Part shown: positions 15,626-23,364 of the stretch, in pieces
Position numbering within the stretch: position 1 is the stretch's first letter
Layout of the letters: each line of letters opens with the position of its first letter
Source of the DNA: Candidatus Competibacteraceae bacterium
GTDB lineage: Bacteria > Pseudomonadota > Gammaproteobacteria > Competibacterales > Competibacteraceae
Assembly: GCA_007120095.1 (NCBI GenBank)
Contig: SKOM01000117.1
Coordinates: 1-27,821, forward strand
Direction of reading: 5' to 3'
Length of the DNA: 27,821 bases
Notes under the pieces: model-generated
What the model saw: only the letters and a program-made list of their open reading frames with translations
Database searches by the model: none
Told to the model about the DNA's origin: nothing
Made by a program: the position numbers and the translations under genes

Positions 15626-16972
15626 TCACTTTCCAATACAAAACGAACCAAAAATCCGTCCTAGCAGATCGTCGGCAGTAAACGACCCGGTAATCTCGCC
15701 TAAGCACTGCTGGGCTAAACGCAATTCTTCAGCTACCAGCTCGCCTGCCTGCATGATATCAAGTTGTCGCCGCGCTTCAGTGAGATGCTGGCCACCGCGT
15801 TCCAGGGCATCGAGATGGCGACGGCGGGCGCTAAATAAACCCTCACCACCGCCGGTATAGCCCATACAGTGCTTGAGATGGTCACGCAAAGCGTCGATAC
15901 CGGCAGCCGTTTTAGCACTGACCCGGATCTCCGTTCCCCACTCGCCTTCCGCCTCACCCGGAGTAAGACAGGCTAAATCGATTTTATTGCGCACCAAGGT
16001 CAAGGGCAAATGTTCAGGTAAACGCTGGCGAATCGCCTGTTCGGCAGCACCAATCCCCTCACAAGCATCAATGACCAATAATATTCGGTCAGCCGAGTCA
16101 ATTTCGCGCCACGCCCGGCGGATACCTTCTTGCTCCACCGGATCGCTGCTGTCGCGCAAACCGGCGGTATCGAGCACATGCAATGGCATACCATCGAGTT
16201 GAATCCGCTCGCGTAACACGTCGCGGGTCGTACCGGCGATGGCGGTGACAATGGCACTGTCTTGTCCGGACAATTGATTCAGTAAACTCGATTTACCGGC
16301 ATTCGGTCGCCCGGCAATCACTAAGGTCATCCCATCGCGCAGCAGCCGACCCTGACCGGCATCGCGCCGCAGTTGAGCCAGCTGCTGGTGTAATTCCGTC
16401 AAGCGCTGGCCGATCTGTTCATCGGCTAGAAAATCAATGTCTTCAGCGGCAAAATCGATAGCGGCTTCGACATACATACGCAGTTCAATCAGCCCCTCGA
16501 CCAGGGCATCCACCCGCTGCGAGAATACCCCACTGAGAGAAATCATAGCAGCGCGCGCCGCCTGAGCCGTGCCGGCCTCGATTAAATCAGCGACCGCTTC
16601 AGCACGGGCTAAATCCATTTTACCGTTGAGAAAAGCCCGTTCGGTAAATTCACCCGGACGGGCAAGACGAGCGCCTAGAGCCAGCACCCGCTGCAAGAGC
16701 AGATCGAGAACGACGGGACCACCATGTCCGTGCAACTCCAGTATGGCTTCCCCCGTGTAGGAATGCGGGGCGGGGAAATACAGCACTAGACCTTCGTCAA
16801 TCAGCGCACCATCGTCGGCATGAAAACGTCGCAACAGTGCCCGACGCGGAACGGGCAACTGCCCTAAAAATCGCTCGGCAATAGCGGGAACAGCCGCTCC
16901 CGATAGGCGCACAATGCCGACACCGCCCACCCCTGGCGGGGTGGCGATGGCGGCGATGGTGTCACGGCTCAT
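15626..16972 (-). CDS. mnmE: tRNA modification GTPase MnmE (TrmE)
   Basis: With MnmG it makes 5-carboxymethylaminomethyl (or taurine-like) modifications at U34 of certain tRNAs in the cytoplasm. The 448 residues are full-length (E. coli 454). The GTPase motifs are G1 GRPNAGKS (221-228), G2 GTTRD (247-251), G3 DTAG (268-271) and G4 NKID (329-332). The tetrahydrofolate-binding N-terminal domain begins TIAAIATPPGVGGVGIVRLSG, and the C-terminal catalytic CIGK (445-448) is intact. Its ATG overlaps the yidC stop in an ATGA junction. It is followed by the small lipoprotein and tlpA-like genes on the same strand after about 82 bases. Confidence 0.98.
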   Translation of the reverse strand: MSRDTIAAIATPPGVGGVGIVRLSGAAVPAIAERFLGQLPVPRRALLRRFHADDGALIDEGLVLYFPAPHSYTGEAILELHGHGGPVVLDLLLQRVLALGARLARPGEFTERAFLNGKMDLARAEAVADLIEAGTAQAARAAMISLSGVFSQRVDALVEGLIELRMYVEAAIDFAAEDIDFLADEQIGQRLTELHQQLAQLRRDAGQGRLLRDGMTLVIAGRPNAGKSSLLNQLSGQDSAIVTAIAGTTRDVLRERIQLDGMPLHVLDTAGLRDSSDPVEQEGIRRAWREIDSADRILLVIDACEGIGAAEQAIRQRLPEHLPLTLVRNKIDLACLTPGEAEGEWGTEIRVSAKTAAGIDALRDHLKHCMGYTGGGEGLFSARRRHLDALERGGQHLTEARRQLDIMQAGELVAEELRLAQQCLGEITGSFTADDLLGRIFGSFCIGK

Positions 16973-18630
16973 GTTTTAGCGGCAGCAGCCTCCACCCGCT
17001 TAGTGATCACATATTGCTGGGCAATCGACAGTACATTGTTGACCACCCAGTACAACACCAAACCGGCGGGGAACCAGAGGAAGAAAATGGTAAACACAAA
17101 CGGCAGTGCCATCATTATTTTAGCCTGCAGGGGATCAGGCGGCGGCGGGTTGAGCTTCATCTGGATAAACATGGAAGCGCCCATGATCAGCGGCAGAATG
17201 AAATAAGGATCACGGGTGGACAAATCCTGAATCCACAGCATCCACGGCGCATGACGCAATTCCACGCTTTCTAACAGCATCCAGTACAAAGCGATAAACA
17301 CCGGAATTTGTACCACAATCGGCAAACAGCCTCCTAGCGGATTAATTTTTTCCTTTTTATACAGCTCCATCATAGCCTGATTAAGCTTTTGCTTATCATC
17401 ACCATAGCGCTCTTTAATCTGCTGCAGTTTCGGGGCAACCTTGCGCATATTCGCCATGGAGCGGTAACTGGTTTCCGACAGTTTGTAGAATACCAGTTTG
17501 ATCATGATGGTCAAAATAATAATCGACCAGCCCCAGTTTCCGACAAATCCATGAATTTTATTCAATAACCAGAACAGCGGCTCAGCAATAAACCACAACC
17601 AACCGTAGTCCACGGTGCGGGCCAGATACGGCGCTAAGGGTTCAAGACGCTCCTGGATTTTCGGACCGACATATAACCGACTGGCGAATGTGGTGGACTC
17701 GCCGGGGGCAGCCACCTGTTGTTCTAAACCGATCATGCCCAGAACATAGCGCTCAGCACTTAACGCTTGGGTGTAAAAATTATTCACCTCATCCTGATCG
17801 GGTATCCATGCACCGAGGAAATAGTGTTGAATCATCGCTACCCAACCACCGATGGACTGGATATTGAGATCCCGATCTGACATATTGCTGAAGCTGATTT
17901 TGTCGTAATTTTTGTCCGGTGTAGAAATCACGCCGCCGGTGTAAGTGTAAATACCGAACTGGCGACCACCGGGGGGTGGGCGACGCTGTAACTGACGATA
18001 TTGCGTACCCCGCCACAGCGCTTCACTGGCATTATCGACGCGGTGATCAACATCAATCACAAAGCTATCACGATAAAAAGTATACGTTTTGGTGACTCTG
18101 ATACCGGACTCATCTTCCCAATACATTGGAACTTCAAGCTTATCCTGTCCGGGCTGAAGTACAAACTCGGTTTGTTCCGCTTGAAACAACTGATGGTGAT
18201 CCGGTGCCGCACCTTCGGAGGCCAGTAGACCCGACTGAGCTAGGAACATGCGCCCGCCACGATCCTCCATCAATGGGAAGGGGCGATCAGGTTCGTCCTG
18301 CGACAAGGGGTAGTTTAACAGCCCAACGCGAACCAGCGTACCACCTTGCAAGTCGATTTCAGCATTGAGCTGATCGGTGGTGATGCGAATGCGCTGAGCG
18401 TCTGGTTCAGTGGCAAACGGCTCACGCGCTTCTGGCTCGGTGAAAGTATCAGGGACATCCGCTAAACGCGGTACACCCTCCGCATCCATACCTGGCTCGG
18501 TGGGTCGATCGGTTTGTTCCGCAACGGGCGCAGGGGGACGTTGCGGAACTTGTTCCTGCATCCAAGCATTCCAGATGAGAAACAGAATAAATACAAGGGC
18601 AATAACGAGAAAAAGTCTTTGATTATCCAT
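16969..18630 (-). CDS. yidC: Membrane protein insertase YidC
   Basis: Inner-membrane insertase (Oxa1 family) that integrates and folds membrane proteins alone or with SecYEG. The 553 residues show the gammaproteobacterial form: an N-terminal membrane anchor (MDNQRLFLVIALVFILFLIW), a large periplasmic domain to about residue 340, then the conserved core with several membrane segments, including SIIILTIMIKLVFYKLSE, the NPLGGCLPIVVQIPVFIALY stretch and FPAGLVLYWVVNN. A basic C-terminus (TKRVEAAAAKT) follows. The start overlaps the yidD stop by one base (TAATG) and its stop overlaps mnmE (ATGA), so translation of the three is coupled. Confidence 0.98.
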   Translation of the reverse strand: MDNQRLFLVIALVFILFLIWNAWMQEQVPQRPPAPVAEQTDRPTEPGMDAEGVPRLADVPDTFTEPEAREPFATEPDAQRIRITTDQLNAEIDLQGGTLVRVGLLNYPLSQDEPDRPFPLMEDRGGRMFLAQSGLLASEGAAPDHHQLFQAEQTEFVLQPGQDKLEVPMYWEDESGIRVTKTYTFYRDSFVIDVDHRVDNASEALWRGTQYRQLQRRPPPGGRQFGIYTYTGGVISTPDKNYDKISFSNMSDRDLNIQSIGGWVAMIQHYFLGAWIPDQDEVNNFYTQALSAERYVLGMIGLEQQVAAPGESTTFASRLYVGPKIQERLEPLAPYLARTVDYGWLWFIAEPLFWLLNKIHGFVGNWGWSIIILTIMIKLVFYKLSETSYRSMANMRKVAPKLQQIKERYGDDKQKLNQAMMELYKKEKINPLGGCLPIVVQIPVFIALYWMLLESVELRHAPWMLWIQDLSTRDPYFILPLIMGASMFIQMKLNPPPPDPLQAKIMMALPFVFTIFFLWFPAGLVLYWVVNNVLSIAQQYVITKRVEAAAAKT

Positions 18631-18866
18631 TAACGCGGGTTATGCTTAGCTTTAGCTTCAGGAACCAGGTCAACCCCCCCAGGATGCCAGGGGTGACAAC
18701 GGAGTAGACGTTTACCAGCTAACCACAAGCCTTTGAGCGTACCGAATCGCTCGATCGCTTCCAAGGCATATTGTGAACAGCTCGGATAGAACCGACAATG
18801 ATGACCCACCCAAGGGCTAAACAGCAAGCGGTAGAGTCGGATCAGGGTCAGTGGGATAATACGCAT
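18630..18866 (-). CDS. yidD: Membrane protein insertion efficiency factor YidD
   Basis: A 78-residue protein with the family hallmarks CRFYPSCSQYALEAI and RCHPWHPGG, including the conserved cysteines. It assists YidC-dependent insertion at the inner membrane. The C-terminal part is basic and Lys/His-rich. It overlaps rnpA by 19 bases at its start and yidC by one base at its end, in the canonical rpmH-rnpA-yidD-yidC order. Confidence 0.97.
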   Translation of the reverse strand: MRIIPLTLIRLYRLLFSPWVGHHCRFYPSCSQYALEAIERFGTLKGLWLAGKRLLRCHPWHPGGVDLVPEAKAKHNPR

Positions 18867-19210
18867 TTTCGGGTCACAGTCCGCCAGTGCCGGGTTAGTG
18901 ATGACACTAACTCGGCATTGGAGCGGGTTACTAAATTAGCCCTGCCGATGACGACGATGTCCAAACCCGCCAACTCAAGCTGCTGATGCCGGAAATTTTC
19001 CCGGATCACTCGCTTGATGCGGTTACGCACTACAGCCGCACGGGCACAACGTCGTGAGATCGCCAACCCCAAACGGGCATAGGGCAAGCGGTTATCCCGA
19101 TACAGCACGGCAAAGCAACCGTCAGTGGATTTCTTAGATCGTCTGAAGACTGATTCGAAATCCACCTTATCACGCAGACGCATCCGCTGCGGGAACGCTA
19201 CCGAACCCAC
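18848..19210 (-). CDS. rnpA: Ribonuclease P protein component
   Basis: Protein subunit that helps the RNase P RNA cut the 5' leader off tRNA precursors. The 120-residue product has the family's FP...LR start (AFPQRMRLRDKVDFESVF), the central RLGLAISRR, and the RNR signature RNRIKRVIRENFR. The start is GTG at 19208-19210; a later in-frame ATG would remove the conserved Phe-Pro. The GTG has no strong ribosome-binding site and lies 9 bases after the rpmH stop, so it is probably translated by coupling to rpmH. The gene overlaps yidD by 19 bases at its 3' end. Confidence 0.95.
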   Translation of the reverse strand: MGSVAFPQRMRLRDKVDFESVFRRSKKSTDGCFAVLYRDNRLPYARLGLAISRRCARAAVVRNRIKRVIRENFRHQQLELAGLDIVVIGRANLVTRSNAELVSSLTRHWRTVTRKCVLSH

Positions 19211-19219
19211 GCGATACGC

Positions 19220-19354
19220 TTACGGAGCCAGACGGGCACGTCCTTTAGCACGCCGCGCCTTAATGACGGCTCGACCACCCTTGGTTGCCATGCGGGCACG
19301 AAATCCGTGAGTACGCTTGCGGTGAATAGTGCTAGGTTGGTAGGTACGTTTCAT
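19220..19354 (-). CDS. rpmH: 50S ribosomal protein L34
   Basis: A 44-residue, highly basic ribosomal protein with the invariant MKRTYQPS start and THGFRARM...GRAVIKARRAKGRARL. The frame is open further upstream, but ATG 19354 gives the exact family N-terminus and length (44-46). It heads the rnpA-yidD-yidC-mnmE operon and is divergent from dnaA, the standard arrangement beside the origin in gammaproteobacteria. Confidence 0.98.
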   Translation of the reverse strand: MKRTYQPSTIHRKRTHGFRARMATKGGRAVIKARRAKGRARLAP

Positions 19355-19392
19355 GATGGTCTTGGCTTTCCCGTTCAAAAAAAAGACTTTCA

Positions 19393-19422
19393 AAAATACT
19401 GTGTCAAGCCTCAATTTGTCAA
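19393..19422 (-). promoter_or_regulatory. Candidate sigma-70 promoter of the rpmH operon
   Basis: On the minus strand a perfect TTGACA (complement of 19417-19422) is followed after 18 bases by TATTTT (complement of 19393-19398), 4/6 to the -10 consensus. It lies about 40 bases before the rpmH ATG in the rpmH/dnaA divergent gap. A second TTGACA ten bases further on has no partner. Confidence 0.5.
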
Positions 19423-19442
19423 GCGATACGAAATTGCAGGCA

Positions 19443-19473
19443 GGTGGATAAGGATGCGCAAAGACTCTAGAAT
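19443..19473 (+). promoter_or_regulatory. Candidate dnaA promoter with overlapping DnaA box
   Basis: TGGATA (19445-19450) and TAGAAT (19468-19473) are spaced by 17 bases and match the -35 at 4/6 and the -10 at 5/6. The -35 lies inside GGTGGATAA (19443-19451), a DnaA box with one mismatch at its first base. DnaA binding here would block the promoter, as in the known autorepression of dnaA; the promoter itself is a prediction. Confidence 0.45.
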
Positions 19474-19506
19474 CGACAGCCCTAATTTAACTGAACGCAA
19501 GATCAT

Positions 19507-19515
19507 GGAGAGGAA
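19507..19515 (+). promoter_or_regulatory. Ribosome-binding site that fixes the dnaA start
   Basis: GGAGAGGAA ends 7 bases before GTG 19523 and is a strong match to the anti-Shine-Dalgarno sequence. The in-frame ATG at 19505 overlaps it and has no such site of its own. The GTG also gives an N-terminus (EHSLWKSCLQRLE) that lines up with E. coli DnaA (SLSLWQQCLARLQ), so GTG is preferred. Confidence 0.7.
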
Positions 19516-19522
19516 CCCGTTA

Positions 19523-20872
19523 GTGGAGCACAGCCTATGGAAGTCTTGTTTACAACGACTGGAACGGGATCTGCCCGAGCAGCAGTTGAACACCTGGATC
19601 AGGCCGTTACATGCGGTTGAATCCGATAATTGCCTGATATTACTCGCACCCAATCGATTTGTGCTCGAATGGGTCAAAAAACACCATTTGCAGTCTATCC
19701 AAAAAGCCTTGTCTGATTTATCTCCCGATGCGGCAATCAAGGTGCAAATGGAGATTGGCAGCAACCGCTCGTCCGCATCCGCACGCTGTCAGAACAGGCC
19801 CACTCGGCGTAAGTCAGTGCCGGGCGATATTCCAGCCGAGGATGCACCGCAAAGTAGCAATTTGAATCCTGACTTCATCTTCGACAACTTCGTCGAGGGC
19901 AAGTCGAATCAAATGGCGCGAGCGGCTTGCCTACAAGTCAGTCAAAATCCTGGCAAGGCGTACAACCCGCTATGCCTTTATGGTGGCACCGGTCTGGGCA
20001 AAACCCATCTGATGCATGCGGTGGGCAACACCTTACGCTACCACAATCCCAAAGCACAGGTTTTATATCAACACTCGGAACACTTTGTGGCTAATATGGT
20101 GCGGGCGCTGCAACACAACAGCATCAATCGCTTTAAGCAGTATTATCGCAATTTAGACGCATTGCTGATTGATGATATTCAGTTTTTTGCCAAAAAAGAA
20201 CGTTCTCAAGAGGAATTTTTCCATACCTTTAACAGCCTATTGGAAGGACATCAGCAGGTTATCCTCACCTGTGATCGCTACCCGCGTGAGGTGGGCGGAG
20301 TGGAGGAGCGGCTTAAATCCCGGTTCGGGTGGGGGCTGACCGTTGCCATCGAACCACCTGAGCTGGAAACGCGGGTGGCCATTTTAATGAAGAAAGCCCA
20401 ACAGTCAGGTGTCGATCTTCCTGATGAGGTAGGTTTTTTCATCGCCCAGCGGATCCGTTCCAATGTTCGCGAGCTGGAAGGCGCTTTGCGCCGAGTTCAA
20501 GCGAATTCTCAGTTTACCGGACAGGCGATTACGCTAACTTTTACCAAGGAGGCGCTGAGCGATCTAATTAACCTGCATGACAAGTTGGTAACCATTGAAA
20601 ACATAAAGAAAACAGTCGCTGACTATTACAAAATCCGTGTCACTGATCTGTGCTCTAACAGTCGGCTGCGGGCGTTTTCTCGACCACGTCAGATCGCTAT
20701 GACTTTGGCTAAGGATTTAACCTCACACAGTCTGCCTGAAATCGGTGAAGCCTTCGGTGGACGAGATCACACAACGGTGCTGCATGCAAATCGCAAGATC
20801 AAAGAACTTCAGGCCAAAGATGAGACTGTTCGCGAGGATTTCAGCAAACTTATGCTCACATTGTCGACTTGA
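19523..20872 (+). CDS. dnaA: Chromosomal replication initiator protein DnaA
   Basis: AAA+ ATPase that binds DnaA boxes and opens oriC. The GTG start gives 449 residues (E. coli 467). Domain I begins SLWKSCLQRLERDLPEQQLNTWIRPL; the linker (domain II) is short and Arg/Ser-rich; domain III has Walker A GGTGLGKT (154-161), the sensor DALLIDDIQFF, and VEERLKSRFGWGL; domain IV ends with the DnaA-box-reading helix GGRDHTTVLHANRKI. The sequence around PPELETRVAILMKKA and RSNVRELEGALRRV is nearly identical to gammaproteobacterial DnaA. It is divergent from rpmH, and the box array of oriC starts 7 bases after its stop. A near-consensus DnaA box in its promoter suggests autoregulation. Confidence 0.97.
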   Translation: MEHSLWKSCLQRLERDLPEQQLNTWIRPLHAVESDNCLILLAPNRFVLEWVKKHHLQSIQKALSDLSPDAAIKVQMEIGSNRSSASARCQNRPTRRKSVPGDIPAEDAPQSSNLNPDFIFDNFVEGKSNQMARAACLQVSQNPGKAYNPLCLYGGTGLGKTHLMHAVGNTLRYHNPKAQVLYQHSEHFVANMVRALQHNSINRFKQYYRNLDALLIDDIQFFAKKERSQEEFFHTFNSLLEGHQQVILTCDRYPREVGGVEERLKSRFGWGLTVAIEPPELETRVAILMKKAQQSGVDLPDEVGFFIAQRIRSNVRELEGALRRVQANSQFTGQAITLTFTKEALSDLINLHDKLVTIENIKKTVADYYKIRVTDLCSNSRLRAFSRPRQIAMTLAKDLTSHSLPEIGEAFGGRDHTTVLHANRKIKELQAKDETVREDFSKLMLTLST

Positions 20873-20878
20873 ACAGCC

Positions 20879-20991
20879 TGTGGATAAAATTGTGGATAAG
20901 TAGGCCAAAACCTGTGGATAAGTCTGTGGATAAAATGTGGATAACTTTTTATCCACATTTTATCCACAGGATATCCACAGACTTATCCACA
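20879..20991. promoter_or_regulatory. DnaA-box array, five forward then four reverse
   Basis: Forward TGTGGATAA occurs at 20879-20887, 20891-20899, 20913-20921, 20925-20933 and 20936-20944. Reverse TTATCCACA occurs at 20949-20957, 20960-20968 and 20983-20991, with one mismatch copy (ATATCCACA) at 20971-20979. A further exact reverse box is at 21036-21044. Within the array most start-to-start steps are 11-13 bases, about one helical turn, so DnaA could stack on one face of the DNA. The first box sits 7 bases after the dnaA stop. Confidence 0.95.
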
Positions 20992-20993
20992 GG
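20911..20993. repeat. Long inverted repeat inside the DnaA-box array
   Basis: Arms 20924-20944 and 20949-20969 are perfectly complementary over 21 bases around the four-base loop CTTT. Beyond an 11-base insertion on the right (20970-20980, GATATCCACAG), a further 13 bases of each side pair perfectly (20911-20923 with 20981-20993). The insertion looks like a copy of the neighbouring TATCCACAG unit and carries the only degenerate DnaA box. The structure could extrude as a cruciform in supercoiled DNA. Confidence 0.9.
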
Positions 20994-21004
20994 AAAAATC
21001 ATCG

Positions 21005-21017
21005 CAATACTTTGATA
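21005..21017 (-). promoter_or_regulatory. Consensus IHF-binding site in oriC
   Basis: The minus strand reads TATCAAAGTATTG, which matches the IHF consensus WATCAANNNNTTR at every fixed position. It sits between the DnaA-box array and the AT-rich unwinding region, where an IHF bend would bring the DnaA assembly onto the melting site, as in the E. coli origin. Binding itself is inferred. Confidence 0.65.
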
Positions 21018-21100
21018 TTTTTTTATTATTAGATTTTATCCACAATTTACCCCTTCCCCTATAATAATAATCTTTTAAATATATAAAGAGCTTTATTATT
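21016..21100. other. AT-rich duplex-unwinding region of oriC
   Basis: Two AT-rich blocks, 21016-21039 and 21060-21100, flank an exact DnaA box (21036-21044) and a short pyrimidine-rich CCCCTTCCCC (21050-21059). The second block begins with ATAATAATAATC triplets. This is the most easily melted DNA of the gap and ends 29 bases before dnaN. Confidence 0.75.
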
Positions 21101-21129
21101 GGGCCCACTGAAAACAGAGACTCACACTG

Positions 21130-22272
21130 ATGAAACTGGAAACACAACGCGAAGATTTACTCGGGCTGTTGCAAAATGTCATCGGGGTTGTTGAACGCCG
21201 TCAAACACTGCCCATTCTGTCCAATGTGGTCGTCGAAGCTCGAGACAATCAACTCACCCTCACTGCCACCGACATGGAGGTTGAAATTTCAGCACAAGCT
21301 GAATTTAATATTATCGAACCGGGGCGCACGACACTTCCGGCCCGCAAGCTGTTTGACATCTTGCGGGCACTGCCTGCGGAAGCGTCGGTAGTATTAACGG
21401 TCGATGAATCAGACACTGAGGCGGCCTCAGGTAAAGCCCAGTTGCGAGCCGGACGCAGTCGGTTCGCTTTAGCCACTCTGCCGGCCGATGAAATGCCTAC
21501 GTTAGACGAGTTCGTCAGCGACAGCGTAACGCACTTGTCACGCGGCGATTTACACACCCTGATAGAACGCAGCCACTTTGCCATGGCACAGCAGGATGTA
21601 CGCTACTATCTCAACGGTTTATTGTTGGAAATCACAGCCGAGGGGCTGCGCGCCGTAGCCACTGACGGTCATCGCCTGGCCTTATGTGATATGCCGACCC
21701 ATAATGCTGAATCTGATCAGGCTGATCAGAATAAAGTCATGGAGCGCCAAGTTATCGTGCCACGAAAAGGGGTTCAAGAATTGATGCGCTTGCTGGGCGA
21801 TGACGACTCTCCGGTGAAACTGGCTTTCGGAACGCACCATATTCAAGTGGATCTGGGCTGTATTCGTTTTACTTCCAAGCTGATCGATGGACGTTTTCCG
21901 GACTACCAGCGGGCTATTCCACCCGAGGGCGAACAGTCGCTGGTTGCTGATCGACAATCGCTACGCGCCGCCCTCGCTCGAGTAGCAATTTTGGCCAATG
22001 AAAACCGAGGGGTACGACTTAATCTGGAGGATTGGCTATTACGGATCCAGGCCAATAATCCGGAACAGGAAGAAGCCATTGAAGAAGTGGAAATTAACTA
22101 CGATGGCGGCAATCTGGAAATCGGCTTCAATGTCAGTTACCTATTAGATGCCTTAGGTGCCATTGACGAAGAACTGGTACAAATTTTCCTGCGGGACGCG
22201 ACCAGCAGCTGCTTAATCCGTGCGGCTGAAGATGCGAGCAGCCGTTATGTGGTCAGTCCCATGCGGTTGTGA
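21130..22272 (+). CDS. dnaN: DNA polymerase III beta sliding clamp
   Basis: Ring-shaped processivity factor that holds DNA polymerase III on the template. The 380 residues are slightly longer than the E. coli 366 because of small insertions, one Asp/Gln/Asn-rich before VIVPRKG and one near the Glu-rich NNPEQEEAIEEVE. Typical features are the KLETQREDLLGLLQNVIGVVERRQTLPILSN start, LDGRFPDYQ-like (LIDGRFPDYQRAIP) and the VVSPMRL C-terminus that forms the hydrophobic partner-binding pocket. It follows oriC and is 6 bases upstream of recF, in the classic dnaA-dnaN-recF-gyrB order. Its start has only a weak ribosome-binding site. Confidence 0.98.
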   Translation: MKLETQREDLLGLLQNVIGVVERRQTLPILSNVVVEARDNQLTLTATDMEVEISAQAEFNIIEPGRTTLPARKLFDILRALPAEASVVLTVDESDTEAASGKAQLRAGRSRFALATLPADEMPTLDEFVSDSVTHLSRGDLHTLIERSHFAMAQQDVRYYLNGLLLEITAEGLRAVATDGHRLALCDMPTHNAESDQADQNKVMERQVIVPRKGVQELMRLLGDDDSPVKLAFGTHHIQVDLGCIRFTSKLIDGRFPDYQRAIPPEGEQSLVADRQSLRAALARVAILANENRGVRLNLEDWLLRIQANNPEQEEAIEEVEINYDGGNLEIGFNVSYLLDALGAIDEELVQIFLRDATSSCLIRAAEDASSRYVVSPMRL

Positions 22273-22278
22273 GCATCG

Positions 22279-23364
22279 ATGCCTTTAGCCACGCTGGATA
22301 TCATCGGGTTTCGTAATCTTGAACCGTTGGCGCTCGAGTGTTCCGCCGACCTGAATATCATCATCGGTGCTAATGCAGCGGGTAAAACCAGCTTTCTGGA
22401 GGCGATTTACTTTTTAAGCCGAGGACGCTCTTTCCGAACGCCCCGTATGCGCGATATGGTTCGCCACAACGAACGATCGCTGCGGATAGTTGCCAGGGTA
22501 CAGGGTCGATCCGGATTGCGCCCTGTAGTGGCTGGTGTGGCTTATGACGGTATACGTTCCAATGCTCGTCTGGACGGCGAACCGGTGCGCAGCCTGGCGC
22601 AACTCACGTCATGCGTACCGGTGCTATTACTGAACCCTGATAGTCACCGCCTGCTCGATGATGGCCCACGGCAACGGCGGCGGTTTTTGGACTGGGGCCT
22701 GTTTCATGCCGAGGGAAGATTCTGGGATATCTGGCGGCGCTACCAAGCGGCGCTGCGCCAGCGCAACGCTGCTTTGCGTTCGGGGCAGCCACAGCGGCTA
22801 TTGAGCGTCTGGGACGATGAATTAGTTACCGCAGCCGAACAGCTCGATGGGCTGCGCCAGGAATTTTGCCACGCTTTAGCACTGGAACTCCAGCCCCTGC
22901 TTGATGCGTTGTTGGGATTACAAAGTGTAAACATCGAGTATCAGCGTGGCTGGTCACGGGAACGGTCATTGGCGGAAATTTTACGCGATGAAATTATGGC
23001 AGATCGCCGTCAAGGTTATACGCGTCGTGGGCCACACCGAGCTGATTTTACAATATATATTGATGGTGAATCGGCTGATCGACGTTTGTCCAGGGGCCAA
23101 CAGAAATTGCTGATTATTGCCCTGATCTTAACCCAGGCTCGCTTGTACCGATTGCGGCGCGATCATCCCTGCATCTTGCTCATTGATGATTTGCCTGCTG
23201 AGCTCGATTCTGACAGCCGTGCCCGGGTGATTACCTGCCTGGCGACCCAGTCAATTCAACTTTTCATTACTGCAATTAATGAGATGGCTCTGGATCTAGC
23301 CGTTTGGCCGGATTGCCGTCGGTTTCAAATCACGCATGGTCGTATTCAGGAAGTGTTACAATAA
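22279..23364 (+). CDS. recF: DNA replication and repair protein RecF
   Basis: SMC-like ATPase that helps load RecA at single-strand gaps together with RecO and RecR. The 361 residues contain Walker A GANAAGKTS (30-38), the ABC signature LSRGQQKLL, and Walker B with D-loop (LLIDDLPAELD). The N-terminus LDIIGFRNLEPLALE and FLSRGRSFRTPRM are family-typical. It starts 6 bases after dnaN and ends 49 bases before the gyrB start. Confidence 0.98.
   Translation: MPLATLDIIGFRNLEPLALECSADLNIIIGANAAGKTSFLEAIYFLSRGRSFRTPRMRDMVRHNERSLRIVARVQGRSGLRPVVAGVAYDGIRSNARLDGEPVRSLAQLTSCVPVLLLNPDSHRLLDDGPRQRRRFLDWGLFHAEGRFWDIWRRYQAALRQRNAALRSGQPQRLLSVWDDELVTAAEQLDGLRQEFCHALALELQPLLDALLGLQSVNIEYQRGWSRERSLAEILRDEIMADRRQGYTRRGPHRADFTIYIDGESADRRLSRGQQKLLIIALILTQARLYRLRRDHPCILLIDDLPAELDSDSRARVITCLATQSIQLFITAINEMALDLAVWPDCRRFQITHGRIQEVLQ

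Larger units (their letters stand above)
20873..21129. other. oriC: Origin of chromosomal replication (oriC), dnaA-dnaN gap
   Basis: This 257-base gap has all parts of a bacterial origin in order: a dense DnaA-box array (20879-20991), an IHF-consensus site (21005-21017), a further isolated DnaA box (21036-21044) and an AT-rich unwinding region up to about 21100. It lies between dnaA and dnaN, and gene orientation switches near here. It contains no GATC, so SeqA/Dam-type sequestration at these sites is not possible. Identification as oriC is very likely from this structure; replication start has not been measured. Confidence 0.93.

Noticed and set aside
19307..19522. Longer DnaA beginning far upstream, across rpmH
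   Set aside because: It would overlap rpmH on the other strand and adds residues not seen in DnaA; GTG 19523 has the strong ribosome-binding site and the family N-terminus.
20911..20993. The inverted repeat as a transcription terminator for dnaA
   Set aside because: It has no T-run suited to termination after the outer stem, and nearly all of it is made of DnaA boxes, which explains it better.
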